DNA of 64,000 nucleotides from Opitutaceae bacterium TAV5 (GTDB lineage: Bacteria; Verrucomicrobiota; Verrucomicrobiia; Opitutales; Opitutaceae), in the NCBI GenBank assembly GCA_000242935.3, contig CP007053.1, positions 6,929,001-6,993,000 on the forward strand. The letters are read 5' to 3'. The position numbers and the translations under genes were made by a program. Below, piece after piece: positions 51,001 through 61,505 of this stretch. Below the pieces are notes generated by a model. That model saw only the letters and a program-made list of their open reading frames with translations. It was not told the DNA's origin and made no database searches. Each line of letters starts with the position of its first letter. The stretch's first letter is position 1.

Positions 51001-52763
51001 CCCTTGAAGTCCGCGCCCCCGGCTACCTGCCTTGGCAGAGCCCGCGACTCGAAGGAAGCATACCCGATCATGACATCACCGTGAAACTGAAACGTAGCGC
51101 CGCCGCCACGGACGCCCTGCCCTCTCCCACCCTGACCAACCCTATAGTTCTCGGCAGCGAACCGCTCCACCAACTGGAAACGCTCTCTCAAAAAATCTGC
51201 GATCTGCTCGCCAGTGGAGATGCGGATGCCTTTGCCCAAGCCGTCACGCCAACGGTGGATGACTGGCGCCAGCTTTTGGGAATCTCGACCGAAATGCCGG
51301 AGATCAACTTCGGACCCACTCGCTATTCTCAAGCCGGCATCCATGCCGCGATCGCCGAGAGCGCCCGTCGATTTCTCGGTCAGGCCAGGCGCATGGGCCT
51401 GCGCCCCGGCCGGTTCGCCTTTCGCATCAAGTTTCTGCAAGCCGCAGGTCAGGGACAAACCAGCGTGAATGTTGGCACCCAGATGGTCATGATTCCCATT
51501 TTTCATGGTGTTCGCCTCGTGCTCGCCATAGAATCGAAAGACAGCTCTACCGAGCCTGATGCCGATACACAACGCTTGGCCGGAGACTACACCATCGATC
51601 TGGATACGAATGTTTGGCTGTTCCCCTCATCCGCACGGCTGACCAACGGCCTGCGCTGGAGCGGCTTCCCCGCCGGCGTTGGCGATGACGCCCTCCGCCA
51701 TGAGATTGTCATTACGCGCACAACAGGAAGTTGGTCATGGACGCCGCAACGCCCGCTCAGCGGCGCCGACGATCCCGCGTTGTCCGCTTATGGCAAAGCT
51801 TTCGTCGATCTCTTGCGGAAACAGGATGTCGCCTCCTTCGTCGGCGCGGTCATGCCATCGGCGGAAACTCACCGCAAAATGCTTCCGGGACGGCCAGTGA
51901 CGGATGCCGACAACACCTGGATAAACGCACGCCAGAAAATTTCCAGAGACGCGAAAGCCGTCCTCAGCCTGTTTGCGAAAGCCGGGATAAACCCGGCGCT
52001 AGCGACGATCCGCGTGCTTCAAGTCAGCGCGCTTGATCCCTGGTGCGAAGTTTACGGATCGGCTGACGGACTGAGTTCACGCACCCTGCAAATCACATTC
52101 ACGATCGACACGCTGCAAACGACACCCAAACGCCGGTCGCTCCTGGACAACTACATCCTCGTTGCAGGCCGCAGCGTCCGTCACGATGGGCGCTGGTACC
52201 TGCTCGATGCGCCGCTCCGCTGGAAGTCGTTCCCCGCCGGCGTGCTTGCCCCCGAAGATGACGCCGCCATGCGACTGGACGATTACGTGGCCCAACACGA
52301 CGCACTCCCGCCCGGCACCAAGGTGCCCGATGTCGAACTGACCCCGCTCGCCGAAGGAGGACGCCCGACCCGGCTCTCCGATTTCCGCGGAAAACTCGTC
52401 GTCCTCGACTGGTGGTCCCGGGACTGCCATCCCTGCCGGGAACCCATGACGGAACTCCAGACGCTCATGGACGCCCATCCCGAGTGGGGCGACGATGTGG
52501 TGATCGTCACGGTCGGCATCGACTCCACTCCGGAAATTGCCCGGCAGGAAATCGCGCTCCGAAGCTGGACGAAGACGCTCAATTTCTGGGCACCGCGTGG
52601 AGGCTTCCAGTCAGAAGCCGCCAAAGCCTTTCGCCTGCGCTCCATCCCGTCGCAATACGTGATCGGTCGCGACGGCAAGATACTGGCGTCGGGCCATCCT
52701 TGGTCGATGAAGATCGCCGAGGTGATCGCCGCGCAGCTTCAAGCGACGAAGAACCAGCAATAA
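48060..52763 (+). CDS. Giant BlaR1-like M56 protease with carboxypeptidase-like repeats and thioredoxin-like domain
   Basis: A 1567-residue protein with an N-terminal membrane domain and the M56 metalloprotease motif HELAHVKRRDL (His258, Glu259, His262), next to membrane segments as in BlaR1. Beyond the membrane region are carboxypeptidase-regulatory-like beta domains (for example LHLRVLDPGGTPLKADVTMI; LRLRVLDENDAPLKANAGIF), a middle region with two related helical-plus-beta units (LCDLLASGDADAFAQAVTPT-like), and a C-terminal thioredoxin-like domain with CHPC at 1456-1459 (GKLVVLDWWSRDCHPCREPM). BlaR1 has a penicillin-binding sensor; here it is replaced by repeats plus a thioredoxin. A redox or cell-envelope signal is possible. 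Confidence 0.85.
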   Translation: MHLPDFVSGLLRCSAEAAALALLVLVLQKLFHRRLAPSWRCALWLIVAARLLIPVSFSTAASLYNLAPRASTDTPPVTASEQTNPALTGIAPPLFPPPDQAIATPPDSAAVPASSIANEPAPATSAAFASADAATLNAHTPDPDPAAPANTASRLARWSAWIFGIWLAGVAAMCAGVWSGSRTLARRFRQARPVTAPDVLALFEDCRRRLRIRSSLAIHECDRVTSPALHGCLRPRLLLPAGFIRRFSTDDLRYVFLHELAHVKRRDLPVNWLLALLQVAHWFNPLVWFAFARWRAEREMACDALAIEAAGDGQNRAYGQAILRILENFVPQTMAPGLVGILEDKRQLRQRIAMIAAWAPRRRLSLLALFLLGGLALIGLTDAQVSAPASIPATANEPSADTGKEPSIDPDAISPFGSRATHSLHLRVLDPGGTPLKADVTMIPAEGSFSVVPLKRLSWTGTTDDTGSIKWDDVPPGTHPVSIRAVGYITETLAVSVPGDRHEYQVNLVPVPNGSAKTRHITFTVLDAETGQPVSGANVTPSASWMLDEYTRITDEQGVAVSTISLERPGTPADTRFFSYEILHRDYVGHGLRWHTPAQDARLALPDDITVRLTRGITIGGTVLDSKDRPVVNASVVAIGNGPSHEKPLPLSGTRSEYSTTGYWRSSHSAVTDGAGRWSLKHYPEDAPDIRLLVTGPDGAPIEFFDNQLHRSFSWLPRGLVTRGDLVAGRAVLSIPIGITLRGIVVNEAGLPVGGASMKIQYAGDREYHDHAFTSQPDGRFELSGWVPNNKIIIAAAHAGYAGTVIDATPGSDRDKQPEIRVVLSPAQTLRLRVLDENDAPLKANAGIFYPDETKALIPLKGRAWDTTTGDDGRIVWDDVPAGMIPVSVWRTGYVQTTVSLPSDGTEHIVKLVRDTRRSAAFPLKVNVTLHVTDEANGTPLDEFEVWPFDSTTGYADTSLFGARGHFTTSLTIQSAGDFAALEVRAPGYLPWQSPRLEGSIPDHDITVKLKRSAAATDALPSPTLTNPIVLGSEPLHQLETLSQKICDLLASGDADAFAQAVTPTVDDWRQLLGISTEMPEINFGPTRYSQAGIHAAIAESARRFLGQARRMGLRPGRFAFRIKFLQAAGQGQTSVNVGTQMVMIPIFHGVRLVLAIESKDSSTEPDADTQRLAGDYTIDLDTNVWLFPSSARLTNGLRWSGFPAGVGDDALRHEIVITRTTGSWSWTPQRPLSGADDPALSAYGKAFVDLLRKQDVASFVGAVMPSAETHRKMLPGRPVTDADNTWINARQKISRDAKAVLSLFAKAGINPALATIRVLQVSALDPWCEVYGSADGLSSRTLQITFTIDTLQTTPKRRSLLDNYILVAGRSVRHDGRWYLLDAPLRWKSFPAGVLAPEDDAAMRLDDYVAQHDALPPGTKVPDVELTPLAEGGRPTRLSDFRGKLVVLDWWSRDCHPCREPMTELQTLMDAHPEWGDDVVIVTVGIDSTPEIARQEIALRSWTKTLNFWAPRGGFQSEAAKAFRLRSIPSQYVIGRDGKILASGHPWSMKIAEVIAAQLQATKNQQ

Positions 52764-53069
52764 AGACGGCCAGAGTTATCACAGGATGACCCAACTCCGG
52801 ACACCCAAAGATGAACATTCCGAGTGGGGAAAAGGTGTCGTAGTCGTCACGACCAACACCAACTCGTATCCAAAAAAATCATGCCAGAGAACCTTCCATC
52901 AAAACGGAGGGCAAAGACGCCCGATCTGTGGAGGTGCCTGATGATACCAGATGGCATTCTTGTTCTGCCCGTCCCTGCCTTCCCCGCAGTTCCCGTTTGA
53001 CCCGCCGCCCGGCGTGGTTAACCCCAAGCCTTTTTCTTCCGATCGCCCACGACAGGCACCACGTCACGA
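52764..53069. other. Intergenic region before miaB
   Basis: About 305 bases with no gene that I can support. No tRNA fold, strong hairpin or repeat copy was noticed. It probably contains the miaB promoter. Confidence 0.4.
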
Positions 53070-54443
53070 GTGAACCGCGTTTATATCAAAACCTACGGCT
53101 GCCAGATGAACGAGCGCGACAGCAACGCTGTCGCCGCCATGCTGCGCGCCCGCGGTTACCGCATCGTCAACGCCGAGGACGAGTGCGACATCATGCTCCT
53201 CAATACCTGCTCCGTCCGCGACGCCGCCGAACAAAAAGCCCTCGGCAAGGCCAGCTACGTGAGCCAGCGCAAGAAGCGCAACCCTGACTTCGTCCTCGGC
53301 ATCCTCGGTTGCATGGCGCAAAACCGCGGCGCCGAAATCCTCGAAAAACTCCCCGACGTCGACCTCATCATCGGCACCCAGAAATTCCACCAGGTCCCCG
53401 ACTATCTCGAAAACCTCCGCGCCGCCCGCGAGGCCGGCGTCCCCGTCGGCGACACCATCATCGACATCGCCGAGGAACCCGGCTCCCAGAACACCATCCG
53501 CGACCACCTCGCCCCCCCCGAAGGCGAACGCCAGGTCACCGCCTACGTCTCCATCCAGCAGGGCTGCAACATGGACTGCGCCTTCTGCATCGTCCCGAAA
53601 ACGCGCGGCGACGAACGCTCCCGGCCCATGGACGACATCGTCGCCGAGTGCCGCACCCTCGCCGACCGCGGCGTCCGCGAAATCACGCTCCTCGGCCAGA
53701 TCGTCACCAGCTACGGCCGTCGCGATTATGTCCACACCGGCGGCATCTCGCCCTTCGTCCAGCTCATCGAAAAAGTCCACGCCATCGACGGCATCGACCG
53801 CATCCGCTTCACCTCCCCTCACCCGCGCGGATTCAAACAGGACCTCGTGGACGCCTACACCCGCCTGCCCAAACTCTGCGAATACGTCCACCTCCCCATG
53901 CAGAGCGGCAGCGACCGCATCCTGCGCGCCATGCGCCGCCCGTATTCACGCGAACGTTACCGGCAGATTGTCGAATCCCTCCGCGCCGCCCGGCCCGACA
54001 TGTATTTCTCGACCGACATCATCGTCGGTTTCCCCGGCGAGACGGACGCCGAGTTCGAGGAGACGCGCACCCTCTTCGAGGAGTGCAATTACGACATGGC
54101 CTACATCTTCAAGTACTCCATCCGCACCGGCACGCCCGCCGCCGCCATGGGCGACCAGATTCCGGACGACGTGAAGGAGCACCGCAACCAGGTCCTCCTC
54201 GAAATCCTCCGCCGCAATTCCGAACGCCGCAACGCCGCCCTCCTCGGCACCATCGAGGAAGTGCTGGTCGAGGGCCCCGACAAGACCGGCCTGCGCTACA
54301 CCGGCCGCACCCGCGGCAACCGCGTGACGATTTTCGACGCCAGCCCCCGCCTCGTCGGCCAGCTCGTCCCCCTCCGCATCGAGCGCGCCACCGTCAGCAC
54401 CCTCTACGGCCAGCTCGAACTCGCCGGCATGGAAGCCGCGTGA
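53070..54443 (+). CDS. miaB: tRNA-2-methylthio-N6-dimethylallyladenosine synthase MiaB
   Basis: A 457-residue radical-SAM methylthiotransferase acting on A37 of tRNAs reading codons starting with U. The GTG start gives MNRVYIKTYGCQMNERDSNA. The N-terminal UPF0004 domain contributes C11, C47 and C81 for the auxiliary iron-sulfur cluster; the radical SAM motif is C166-x3-C170-x2-C173 in QQGCNMDCAFC. The central domain (for example FSTDIIVGFPGETDAEFEET) and a C-terminal TRAM domain (EEVLVEGPDKTGLRYTGRTR) complete it. The length is standard. Confidence 0.96.
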   Translation: MNRVYIKTYGCQMNERDSNAVAAMLRARGYRIVNAEDECDIMLLNTCSVRDAAEQKALGKASYVSQRKKRNPDFVLGILGCMAQNRGAEILEKLPDVDLIIGTQKFHQVPDYLENLRAAREAGVPVGDTIIDIAEEPGSQNTIRDHLAPPEGERQVTAYVSIQQGCNMDCAFCIVPKTRGDERSRPMDDIVAECRTLADRGVREITLLGQIVTSYGRRDYVHTGGISPFVQLIEKVHAIDGIDRIRFTSPHPRGFKQDLVDAYTRLPKLCEYVHLPMQSGSDRILRAMRRPYSRERYRQIVESLRAARPDMYFSTDIIVGFPGETDAEFEETRTLFEECNYDMAYIFKYSIRTGTPAAAMGDQIPDDVKEHRNQVLLEILRRNSERRNAALLGTIEEVLVEGPDKTGLRYTGRTRGNRVTIFDASPRLVGQLVPLRIERATVSTLYGQLELAGMEAA

Positions 54444-54631
54444 AAACAAGCCATTAGCCGCGAAGGAGCGTAAAAATCTTCACGCGGATGAAACGGTGCG
54501 TGGCGCTTATAAGCGCCATGGAGGATTTCCCTGCAAAAAGACCCTTTGCACTGCGATCCCGGGGATTCGTTGCAGTGCGCGAGGATTCTGAATCCGGGAG
54601 AAGTTGAGCATTCCGGGGACGCTGGCTTGCC

Positions 54632-54699
54632 CTCTGCGCCCACTCCCAATCTCTGCGGTGTAAGAATTTGCACCACAGAGATTGGGAGCAGGCGCAGAG
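54632..54699. repeat. Inverted repeat downstream of miaB
   Basis: CTCTGCGCCCACTCCCAATC, with the loop TAAGAATTTG, returns as CACCACAGAGATTGGGAGCA then GGCGCAGAG. Arms are about 28 bases with few mismatches. The rest of 54444-54911 is non-coding with low-complexity purine stretches. It may be another palindromic repeat unit, or a strong terminator of miaB. Confidence 0.65.
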
Positions 54700-54911
54700 A
54701 GAAAGAGAGAGAGGTTACGCCCTCCCCGTATCTTGTTTCCTTGCCCGCAGCCCCTCCCTCCCGCCTTCGGTTGCGGCTGCGCCGCGCTGCGCTCTTTTGC
54801 GGCTAAAAAATCCTCCCCGTCCGTCCTGACCGCGATCCGGTGACATTTTACCGCCTTCGCGGCTATCCGGTCTGATCCTGCGCCAAAACTCCCGCCTCTC
54901 CCGGAGAAATC

Positions 54912-55526
54912 TTGATACCCGCCCCGCTCTTTGCGTTTCTAGGCCTCTTTGCGGTCAAAACCACTTTCCTGAAGATCATCATTTCCATGTCGCTCCTCCT
55001 CGCCACGCTCCTGCCCGGCCTGTTTCTGCTCGGCCTCGGCAGCCTCTTCCTCGCCAACAATTCCCTCGTGACCGCCAGCGTCCGCGCGCTCCCCCGTTCG
55101 CGCCGCGCCGCGGCGGTGTTTTTCGGGCTCGGCGCGGCCTGGTTTCTCTTCAACGTCTGGAACCTCTCCGCGGCCGACTTCGGCGAGTTTCGCACCCCGC
55201 TCTTCATCGGCTTCGCGGTGATCGCCGTGCTGGCCTGGCAATTTGTCCCCGAATTTCTCGCCGTGCGCGGCATCGCCATCCTGCTCCTTCTCGTCGCCTC
55301 GCCGCTCCTCCACGCCGCCTTCACGCAATACGAACACCCGGCGCGGCTGTTCATGGTGTCGCTCGTCTTCGCCGGCATCCTGTTCGCTCTCTGGATCGGC
55401 GCCCAGCCGTGGCGGTTGCGCGATTTTATCGAGTGGCTCTACCGCACGCCCGGCCGCTCCCGCGTCTTCGGCGCCCTGCTCGCCGGCTACGGCGTGCTCC
55501 TCACCATCGTGGCTTTCAGCTACTGA
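54912..55526 (+). CDS. Multispanning membrane protein, unknown function
   Basis: A 204-residue protein with about five or six hydrophobic helices (for example SLLLATLLPGLFLLGLGSLF; AWFLFNVWNLSAADFGEF after a loop). A later start at MSLLLATLLPG is possible, since the first 25 residues look like non-coding upstream sequence. It ends 30 bases before gmk and may be co-transcribed. No family is recognised. Confidence 0.6.
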   Translation: MIPAPLFAFLGLFAVKTTFLKIIISMSLLLATLLPGLFLLGLGSLFLANNSLVTASVRALPRSRRAAAVFFGLGAAWFLFNVWNLSAADFGEFRTPLFIGFAVIAVLAWQFVPEFLAVRGIAILLLLVASPLLHAAFTQYEHPARLFMVSLVFAGILFALWIGAQPWRLRDFIEWLYRTPGRSRVFGALLAGYGVLLTIVAFSY

Positions 55527-55556
55527 AACGCCCGGCCTGATCACGCTTTTCCACCC

Positions 55557-56135
55557 GTGTCCGCCGCCGTCCTCATCGTTCTCGCCGGCCCCGCCGGCTC
55601 CGGCAAAACCACGCTCTGCGACCGCATGGTCGCCGAAATCCCCGGCTTCGAACGCGTCGTCACCACGACCACCCGCGAACCTCGCCCCGGCGAAATCGAC
55701 GGTGTGCATTACCATTTCCTCTCGCCGGAACAATTCGACGCAAAAGTCGCCGCCGGAGAATTTCTCGAATGGGCCTGGGTCCACAAAAAGAACCGCTACG
55801 GCACCCTCGCCTCGTCGGTCCACGAGCCCCTCGCCGCCCGACGCAGCCTCATCCTCAACATCGATGTGCAGGGCGTGGAAAATTTTCGCCGCGCCGCCGC
55901 CACCGATCCGTTGCTGGCGCGTTGCATGACCACGGTGTTCGTCACCGTGCCCATCTCCGAACTCCGCCAGCGCCTCGAGCTGCGCGGCGAGACCCCTGCC
56001 GAGATCGACCGCCGCATGCAGACCGCCGAGGCGGAGCTGCGCGAGATCGGCAAGTTCGACCACGTCATCGAAAGCCGTTCGCGCGAGGAAGATTTCGCGG
56101 CGCTCGTCCGCATCTGGAAACAGCACGCGGCCTGA
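55557..56135 (+). CDS. gmk: Guanylate kinase
   Basis: A 192-residue enzyme converting GMP to GDP with ATP. The GTG start gives MSAAVLIVLAGPAGSGKTTL with the P-loop GPAGSGKT (11-18). The GMP-binding set is TTTREPRPGEIDGVHYHFLS and the YGT of NRYGTLASSVHEPL; the lid/ATP part includes RRMQTAEAELREIGKFDHVI. Ala-Gly replaces the more usual Ser-Gly in the P-loop, but within the tolerated range. The length is normal. Confidence 0.95.
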   Translation: MSAAVLIVLAGPAGSGKTTLCDRMVAEIPGFERVVTTTTREPRPGEIDGVHYHFLSPEQFDAKVAAGEFLEWAWVHKKNRYGTLASSVHEPLAARRSLILNIDVQGVENFRRAAATDPLLARCMTTVFVTVPISELRQRLELRGETPAEIDRRMQTAEAELREIGKFDHVIESRSREEDFAALVRIWKQHAA

Positions 56136-56138
56136 ACC

Positions 56139-56296
56139 GGAGCGGGGGCATTCCTGCCGCTGCGACGAGGCGCGAAAGCGCCTCGCCTCATTTGCCGGAA
56201 TACAACACGAGGTCGTAACCGCTCGGTGCCGCGGGATGTTTTTCCGATATCCGGATGCCCTGTCCGGCAAAGCAGCGGCAGGAATGCCGCCGCTCC
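56139..56296. repeat. Long inverted repeat between convergent gmk and esterase genes
   Basis: GGAGCGGGGGCATTCCTGCC (to 56163) and GGCAGGAATGCCGCCGCTCC (56272-56296) form 25-base arms with one mismatch. Between the arms lies a smaller hairpin, GAGGCGC-GAAA-GCGCCTC (56167-56184). The unit sits exactly between the stops of convergent genes, so it could be a bidirectional terminator and/or a dispersed repeat family distinct from the two others in the window. Confidence 0.75.
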
Positions 56297-56303
56297 TTTA
56301 CCC

Positions 56304-57089
56304 TCACTTCAACCGCAGGTTCGCCGCGTGAAACGCCAGCGCCTCGCGGATGTGCGTGTCCCAATAATCCCAGTTGTGCTCGCCCGGATGTTCCGTGTAC
56401 CGGTGCGGCACGCCGTGTTTTGTCAGCGCGGCGGCGAAGGCGCGGTTGTCCTCGATGAGAAAATCCTCCGTGCCGCAATCGAGCATCAGCTTCGGCAGTT
56501 TGCCCGCCGCCTTCGCCTCGGTCGCGAGCGCCAGCAGATCGTGCGCGCTGCCGCGGCGGGGCGAGCGTCCGAAAATCCGCCGCATCTCCTCCGCAAACTC
56601 CGGCGCCCACCCGCGCGCCCGGACCGCCTTCCGGTAATCCGCCGAACGGGCGATCTGCCCCCAGCCGACCGCGCCCGAATGGCTGTTGACCGAACAAAAC
56701 CGGTCCGCGTAACCAAGCCCGAGGCGCAACGCCCCGTAACCGCCCATCGAAAGCCCGCCGATCGCGCGGCCGCTGCGGGCCGCCCTCGCGGGAAAGGTCT
56801 TTTCGACAAATGCCGGGATCTCCTCGCCCACATGCCGCCCCCACGCCTGCCCTTCCTCGTGGTCCGTGTAAAAACTCCGGTATCCGTCGGGCATGACAAC
56901 GATCAGCGGCAGGCCGGCCACGTAGCATTCGATGCGGGTGTTGCGCAGCCAGTTGAACGAGTCGTCGGAGAGCCCGTGCAACAGGTAAAACGTGGCGTAA
57001 GGCGGCTTGCCCGTTTCGGGCAGCAGCACCTGGAGGGTCGTCTGCTTGCCAATGATCGCGCTTTTCCAGTGAACCGTTGCCCAGGCCAT
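56304..57089 (-). CDS. Esterase D-like alpha/beta hydrolase (putative esterase family)
   Basis: A 261-residue protein of the PF00756 (Esterase D/antigen 85-like) family. The nucleophile elbow is GGLSMGGYGALRLGL (GxSxG), the oxyanion region is ATFYLLHGLSDDSFNWLRNT, and the acid/His region is DCGTEDFLIEDNRAFAA then HPGEHNWDYWDTHIREAL. It is cytosolic by lack of a signal peptide. Family members hydrolyse S-formylglutathione, feruloyl esters or other carboxyl esters; the substrate is not determined. Confidence 0.9.
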   Translation of the reverse strand: MAWATVHWKSAIIGKQTTLQVLLPETGKPPYATFYLLHGLSDDSFNWLRNTRIECYVAGLPLIVVMPDGYRSFYTDHEEGQAWGRHVGEEIPAFVEKTFPARAARSGRAIGGLSMGGYGALRLGLGYADRFCSVNSHSGAVGWGQIARSADYRKAVRARGWAPEFAEEMRRIFGRSPRRGSAHDLLALATEAKAAGKLPKLMLDCGTEDFLIEDNRAFAAALTKHGVPHRYTEHPGEHNWDYWDTHIREALAFHAANLRLK

Positions 57090-57119
57090 AAATGATCCTT
57101 TCGCGTTATCCGTCCGGAT

Positions 57120-57581
57120 TTATCCCTTCGCCCCCTTGATCAGGACGACGTTGGCGAGGTCGTTTTTCTCGAACTCGTCCCAGTAACCGTCCTCGAGCTG
57201 CTTGAGCCGGGCGTCGGCGTTGATCGGCGGGCCGCCCTTGCCGGAGGCGTGATGGCGCGCCTGTTCGGCCGACAGGTCGCGGTCGGCGAGGCGTGTCACG
57301 AGTTCGTGCCAGAAGGTATCGTTGTCGTAATCGCCGAGGATCTTCCGGAGGCGTTCGTCCTCGTAGAGTTTTTCCGAAAGGGTGAGGCGGCCGTCGCTGC
57401 CCACGGTCACGAGATCGGCGCAACCGAACGGCGTGGCGAGCTCGAGCAGTTTTTGTTCGATCTCGGCAAAGCGCTTCGTCGCCGGCGCCTCCTGCCCGTC
57501 GCGCGGGATCGTCGTTTGCAGGCCGAGCCAGACGAGCTCCAGCAGGCGGGTGTATTCCCTGGTCGTAAACGTTACCTTCAT
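57120..57581 (-). CDS. Conserved hypothetical protein
   Basis: A 153-residue protein from MKVTFTTREYTRLLELVWLG, with a central helical region KRFAEIEQKLLELATPFGCA and a charged C-terminus (DGYWDEFEKNDLANVVLIKG). It lies between the esterase and argC on the same strand. No signal peptide or motif is recognised. Confidence 0.55.
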   Translation of the reverse strand: MKVTFTTREYTRLLELVWLGLQTTIPRDGQEAPATKRFAEIEQKLLELATPFGCADLVTVGSDGRLTLSEKLYEDERLRKILGDYDNDTFWHELVTRLADRDLSAEQARHHASGKGGPPINADARLKQLEDGYWDEFEKNDLANVVLIKGAKG

Positions 57582-57652
57582 GAGATGTGGTGTGGGTTGG
57601 AGGCGGGTGTCCGGGGCGCTGATCCGATGCGGATACTGATCCGTGGCCGGTT

Positions 57653-58606
57653 TTATGCCGGCAGGCCATCCCCTTCGTCGAGGCCGAGGTGAAGATTCAT
57701 GCTCTGCACGGCGCCGCCCGAGGCCCCCTTGCCGAGGTTGTCGAGCCGCGCGATGATCACCGCCTGGGTGTCGTTGCCGAACACGCCGATGTCGCAGCGG
57801 TTGGTGTCGTTGCATGCCTGCACGTCGAAAAACCCGCCGTCGAGCGTCGCCGACTCGTCGCCAAGGGGCAGGACGCGGACGAACTTTTCACCGGCGTACG
57901 CCTCCGCCAGCACCGCGTGCAGCGCGGCCGGCGAGGGTTTGCCCGGCAGGCTGGCGAGCGGCAGCGGCACGGTCACGGACAGGCCCTTGTAAAAGGCGGC
58001 GACCACCGGATTAAAAAGCGGCGCGGCGGCGAGGCCCGCATGCACGCGCATCTCGGGCAGATGCTTGTGCGCGAGGCCGAGCGCGTAGAGGCGCGGGCTG
58101 GCGAGCTTCGCCGGCGCCGGCTGCTGTTCGTAGTCGGCGATCATCTTTTTGCCGCCGCCGCTGTAACCCGTGATGGAAAACGCCGAAAACGGAAAATCGG
58201 CCGGCACCCGCCCGGCAGCCACCAGGGGCCGCACCGCGAGCAGAAATGCCGTCGCATGACACCCGGGGTTGGCGATGCGTTTCGCCGTGCGGATTTTTTC
58301 GCGATACGCGGCGCCGAGTTCGGGCAATCCGTACGCCCACGCCGGATCGACGCGGTGCGCCGTGGAGGCGTCGATCACGCAGGTGCGCGGGCTGGTGACG
58401 AGCGCGGCCGACTCTTTGGCGGCGGCGTCGGGCAGGCAAAGAAACGCCACATCGGCGGCGTTGAGGCAGGCCGCGCGGGCGGCGGAGTCCTTGCGCCGGG
58501 CCGGATCGATTTCGATCACCTCGACATCGGCGCGCGCCGCGAGCCGCTCGAATATCTGGAGACCGGTGGTGCCTTCCTGGCCGTCGACAAAGACTTTGGT
58601 TTTCAT
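57653..58606 (-). CDS. argC: N-acetyl-gamma-glutamyl-phosphate reductase (type 2 ArgC)
   Basis: A 317-residue enzyme of arginine biosynthesis reducing N-acetylglutamyl phosphate with NADPH. The N-terminal [19 protein letters not shown] binds nucleotide; the catalytic Cys is in [20 protein letters not shown]. The DGxEGTTG start is the hallmark of the shorter type 2 ArgC, and the length near 315 agrees. The in-frame extension to 58720 is rejected. The other arg genes are not in this window. Confidence 0.93.
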   Translation of the reverse strand: MKTKVFVDGQEGTTGLQIFERLAARADVEVIEIDPARRKDSAARAACLNAADVAFLCLPDAAAKESAALVTSPRTCVIDASTAHRVDPAWAYGLPELGAAYREKIRTAKRIANPGCHATAFLLAVRPLVAAGRVPADFPFSAFSITGYSGGGKKMIADYEQQPAPAKLASPRLYALGLAHKHLPEMRVHAGLAAAPLFNPVVAAFYKGLSVTVPLPLASLPGKPSPAALHAVLAEAYAGEKFVRVLPLGDESATLDGGFFDVQACNDTNRCDIGVFGNDTQAVIIARLDNLGKGASGGAVQSMNLHLGLDEGDGLPA

Positions 58607-59091
58607 GCGCAAAGGCCTCACCATCGCAGTCTGTCCCGCGCCTCGCAACCCTTTCTCCACACTTGGGTCCGGATTGGCAGAGCCAAAACCAAACCTTTGA
58701 ACAGAAGACAAGAAGAGCACGAAGAGGTCCCGTCTCCTGCCACCCGGTCCTGCATCCGGAACCTTTGTTTTTTTAGAAAACGCCGCGCTTGCACCCTCAC
58801 CGGCCAGTCTTCGGGGATGCCTTCGTCATCTTCCTGGCTGATGTTACGCGGAGAGCGTCGTGGCACGGGCTTCCAGTCCGTGGGTTTGGTGTGGCATGGG
58901 CATCCGTGCCCATGATTGCCGGGGAGAGGGGGGACGTTTGCGGCGCGGAGCGCCGTCCACGGGCAAGGATGCCCGTGCCACGTCGGCCCGCATAACATCA
59001 GGTATAGTCAAGGAGGCTCCGGTAACGCTTGCAGCGACGCGTAGCCGCAAGCCCTCCGTGTCCGGGCTTCCCCTCCCCCCCCGGCCCCGTG
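58607..59091. other. Intergenic region between argC and rpmI with repeat copy B
   Basis: About 485 bases with no gene. Positions 58860-58981 are a dispersed palindromic repeat (GTGGCACGGGC to GCCCGTGCCAC) with an internal GCATGGGCATCCGTGCCCAT near-palindrome. The truncated partner is at 43649-43746. No tRNA is seen. Bases 58982-59091 hold nothing clear. Confidence 0.6.
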
Positions 59092-59286
59092 TCAAAGACC
59101 GAACGGCAGACACTGCTTCAGCGCAGCGGCGTGCCCGGGGGCGACGAGCTTGTCCTTCGATGCGCGCCGTTTTGCCTTCGTGCTTTTCGCAGCCAGCAGG
59201 TGCCGGAAGCCGGGAGTGCGGCGCAACAGCTTGCCGGTTCCGGTCAGCTTGAATCGCTTGGCGACCGATTTTTTGGTCTTTTGCAT
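59092..59286 (-). CDS. rpmI: Ribosomal protein bL35
   Basis: A 64-residue protein of the large ribosomal subunit: MQKTKKSVAKRFKLTGTGKL then RRTPGFRHLLAAKSTKAKRR, with the basic stretch typical of L35 (K..K..A..RF..T..GK). Usually rpmI lies between infC and rplT. Here neither neighbour is present: downstream is the intergenic repeat and upstream is groEL, so the gene has been relocated or is alone in this lineage. Confidence 0.9.
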   Translation of the reverse strand: MQKTKKSVAKRFKLTGTGKLLRRTPGFRHLLAAKSTKAKRRASKDKLVAPGHAAALKQCLPFGL

Positions 59287-59337
59287 AATTGTATTCGACT
59301 AATAGATACGGTGTGGGGGGGGGGAGGGGGACCGGAG

Positions 59338-61071
<1,734 letters not shown>

Positions 61072-61075
<4 letters not shown>

Positions 61076-61290
61076 CGGCGCGCCAGTTCGCCGGCCGTCG
61101 GAAGGTCATAGCTGATTTTGCCTTCGTAAATTTCGCGCAGGGCGATGTCTTCGGGAGCCATTTTTTCCAGCGATACCACCAGCGGACGATGGCCCAGGCG
61201 GAGTTGCTTGACGCGGCGCGAGACGACGTTGATCAGGATATAGGGATCGGTGATGACCTTGAGTGCGTTTTGGATGTAGTCGTCTCTCAT
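61072..61290 (-). CDS. rpoZ: RNA polymerase omega subunit
   Basis: A 72-residue protein that helps assemble RNA polymerase by binding beta-prime. MRDDYIQNALKVITDPYILI then NVVSRRVKQLRLGHRPLVVS shows the typical N-terminal omega helices with the RRVKQL signature; the C-terminal helix (EDIALREIYEGKISYDL) is also family-like. It ends overlapping the GroES-like fragment. Bases 61291-61505 upstream hold its probable promoter. Confidence 0.9.
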
Positions 61291-61505
61291 TGGATAAAAG
61301 GGGGTACGGGCGCTGAAACAGAAGTGGCGGTGAATGACATATGATATATCCGGGCCTTGATCCCGGCTGGTTTGAACAGTGTAGAAGTGAAGTGCCGCAA
61401 ACGCGACATATATCGCGCCCGCCGGCAGCCCGGTGGGGCAACACGCTCGCGGGGCACGCGGTTGAAATGATTATAGATGAAAGATGAATGCCGGCGCGCG
61501 TGTCG

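Noticed and set aside
52764..54911. tRNA genes in intergenic regions around miaB
   Set aside because: No cloverleaf or T-loop consensus noticed.
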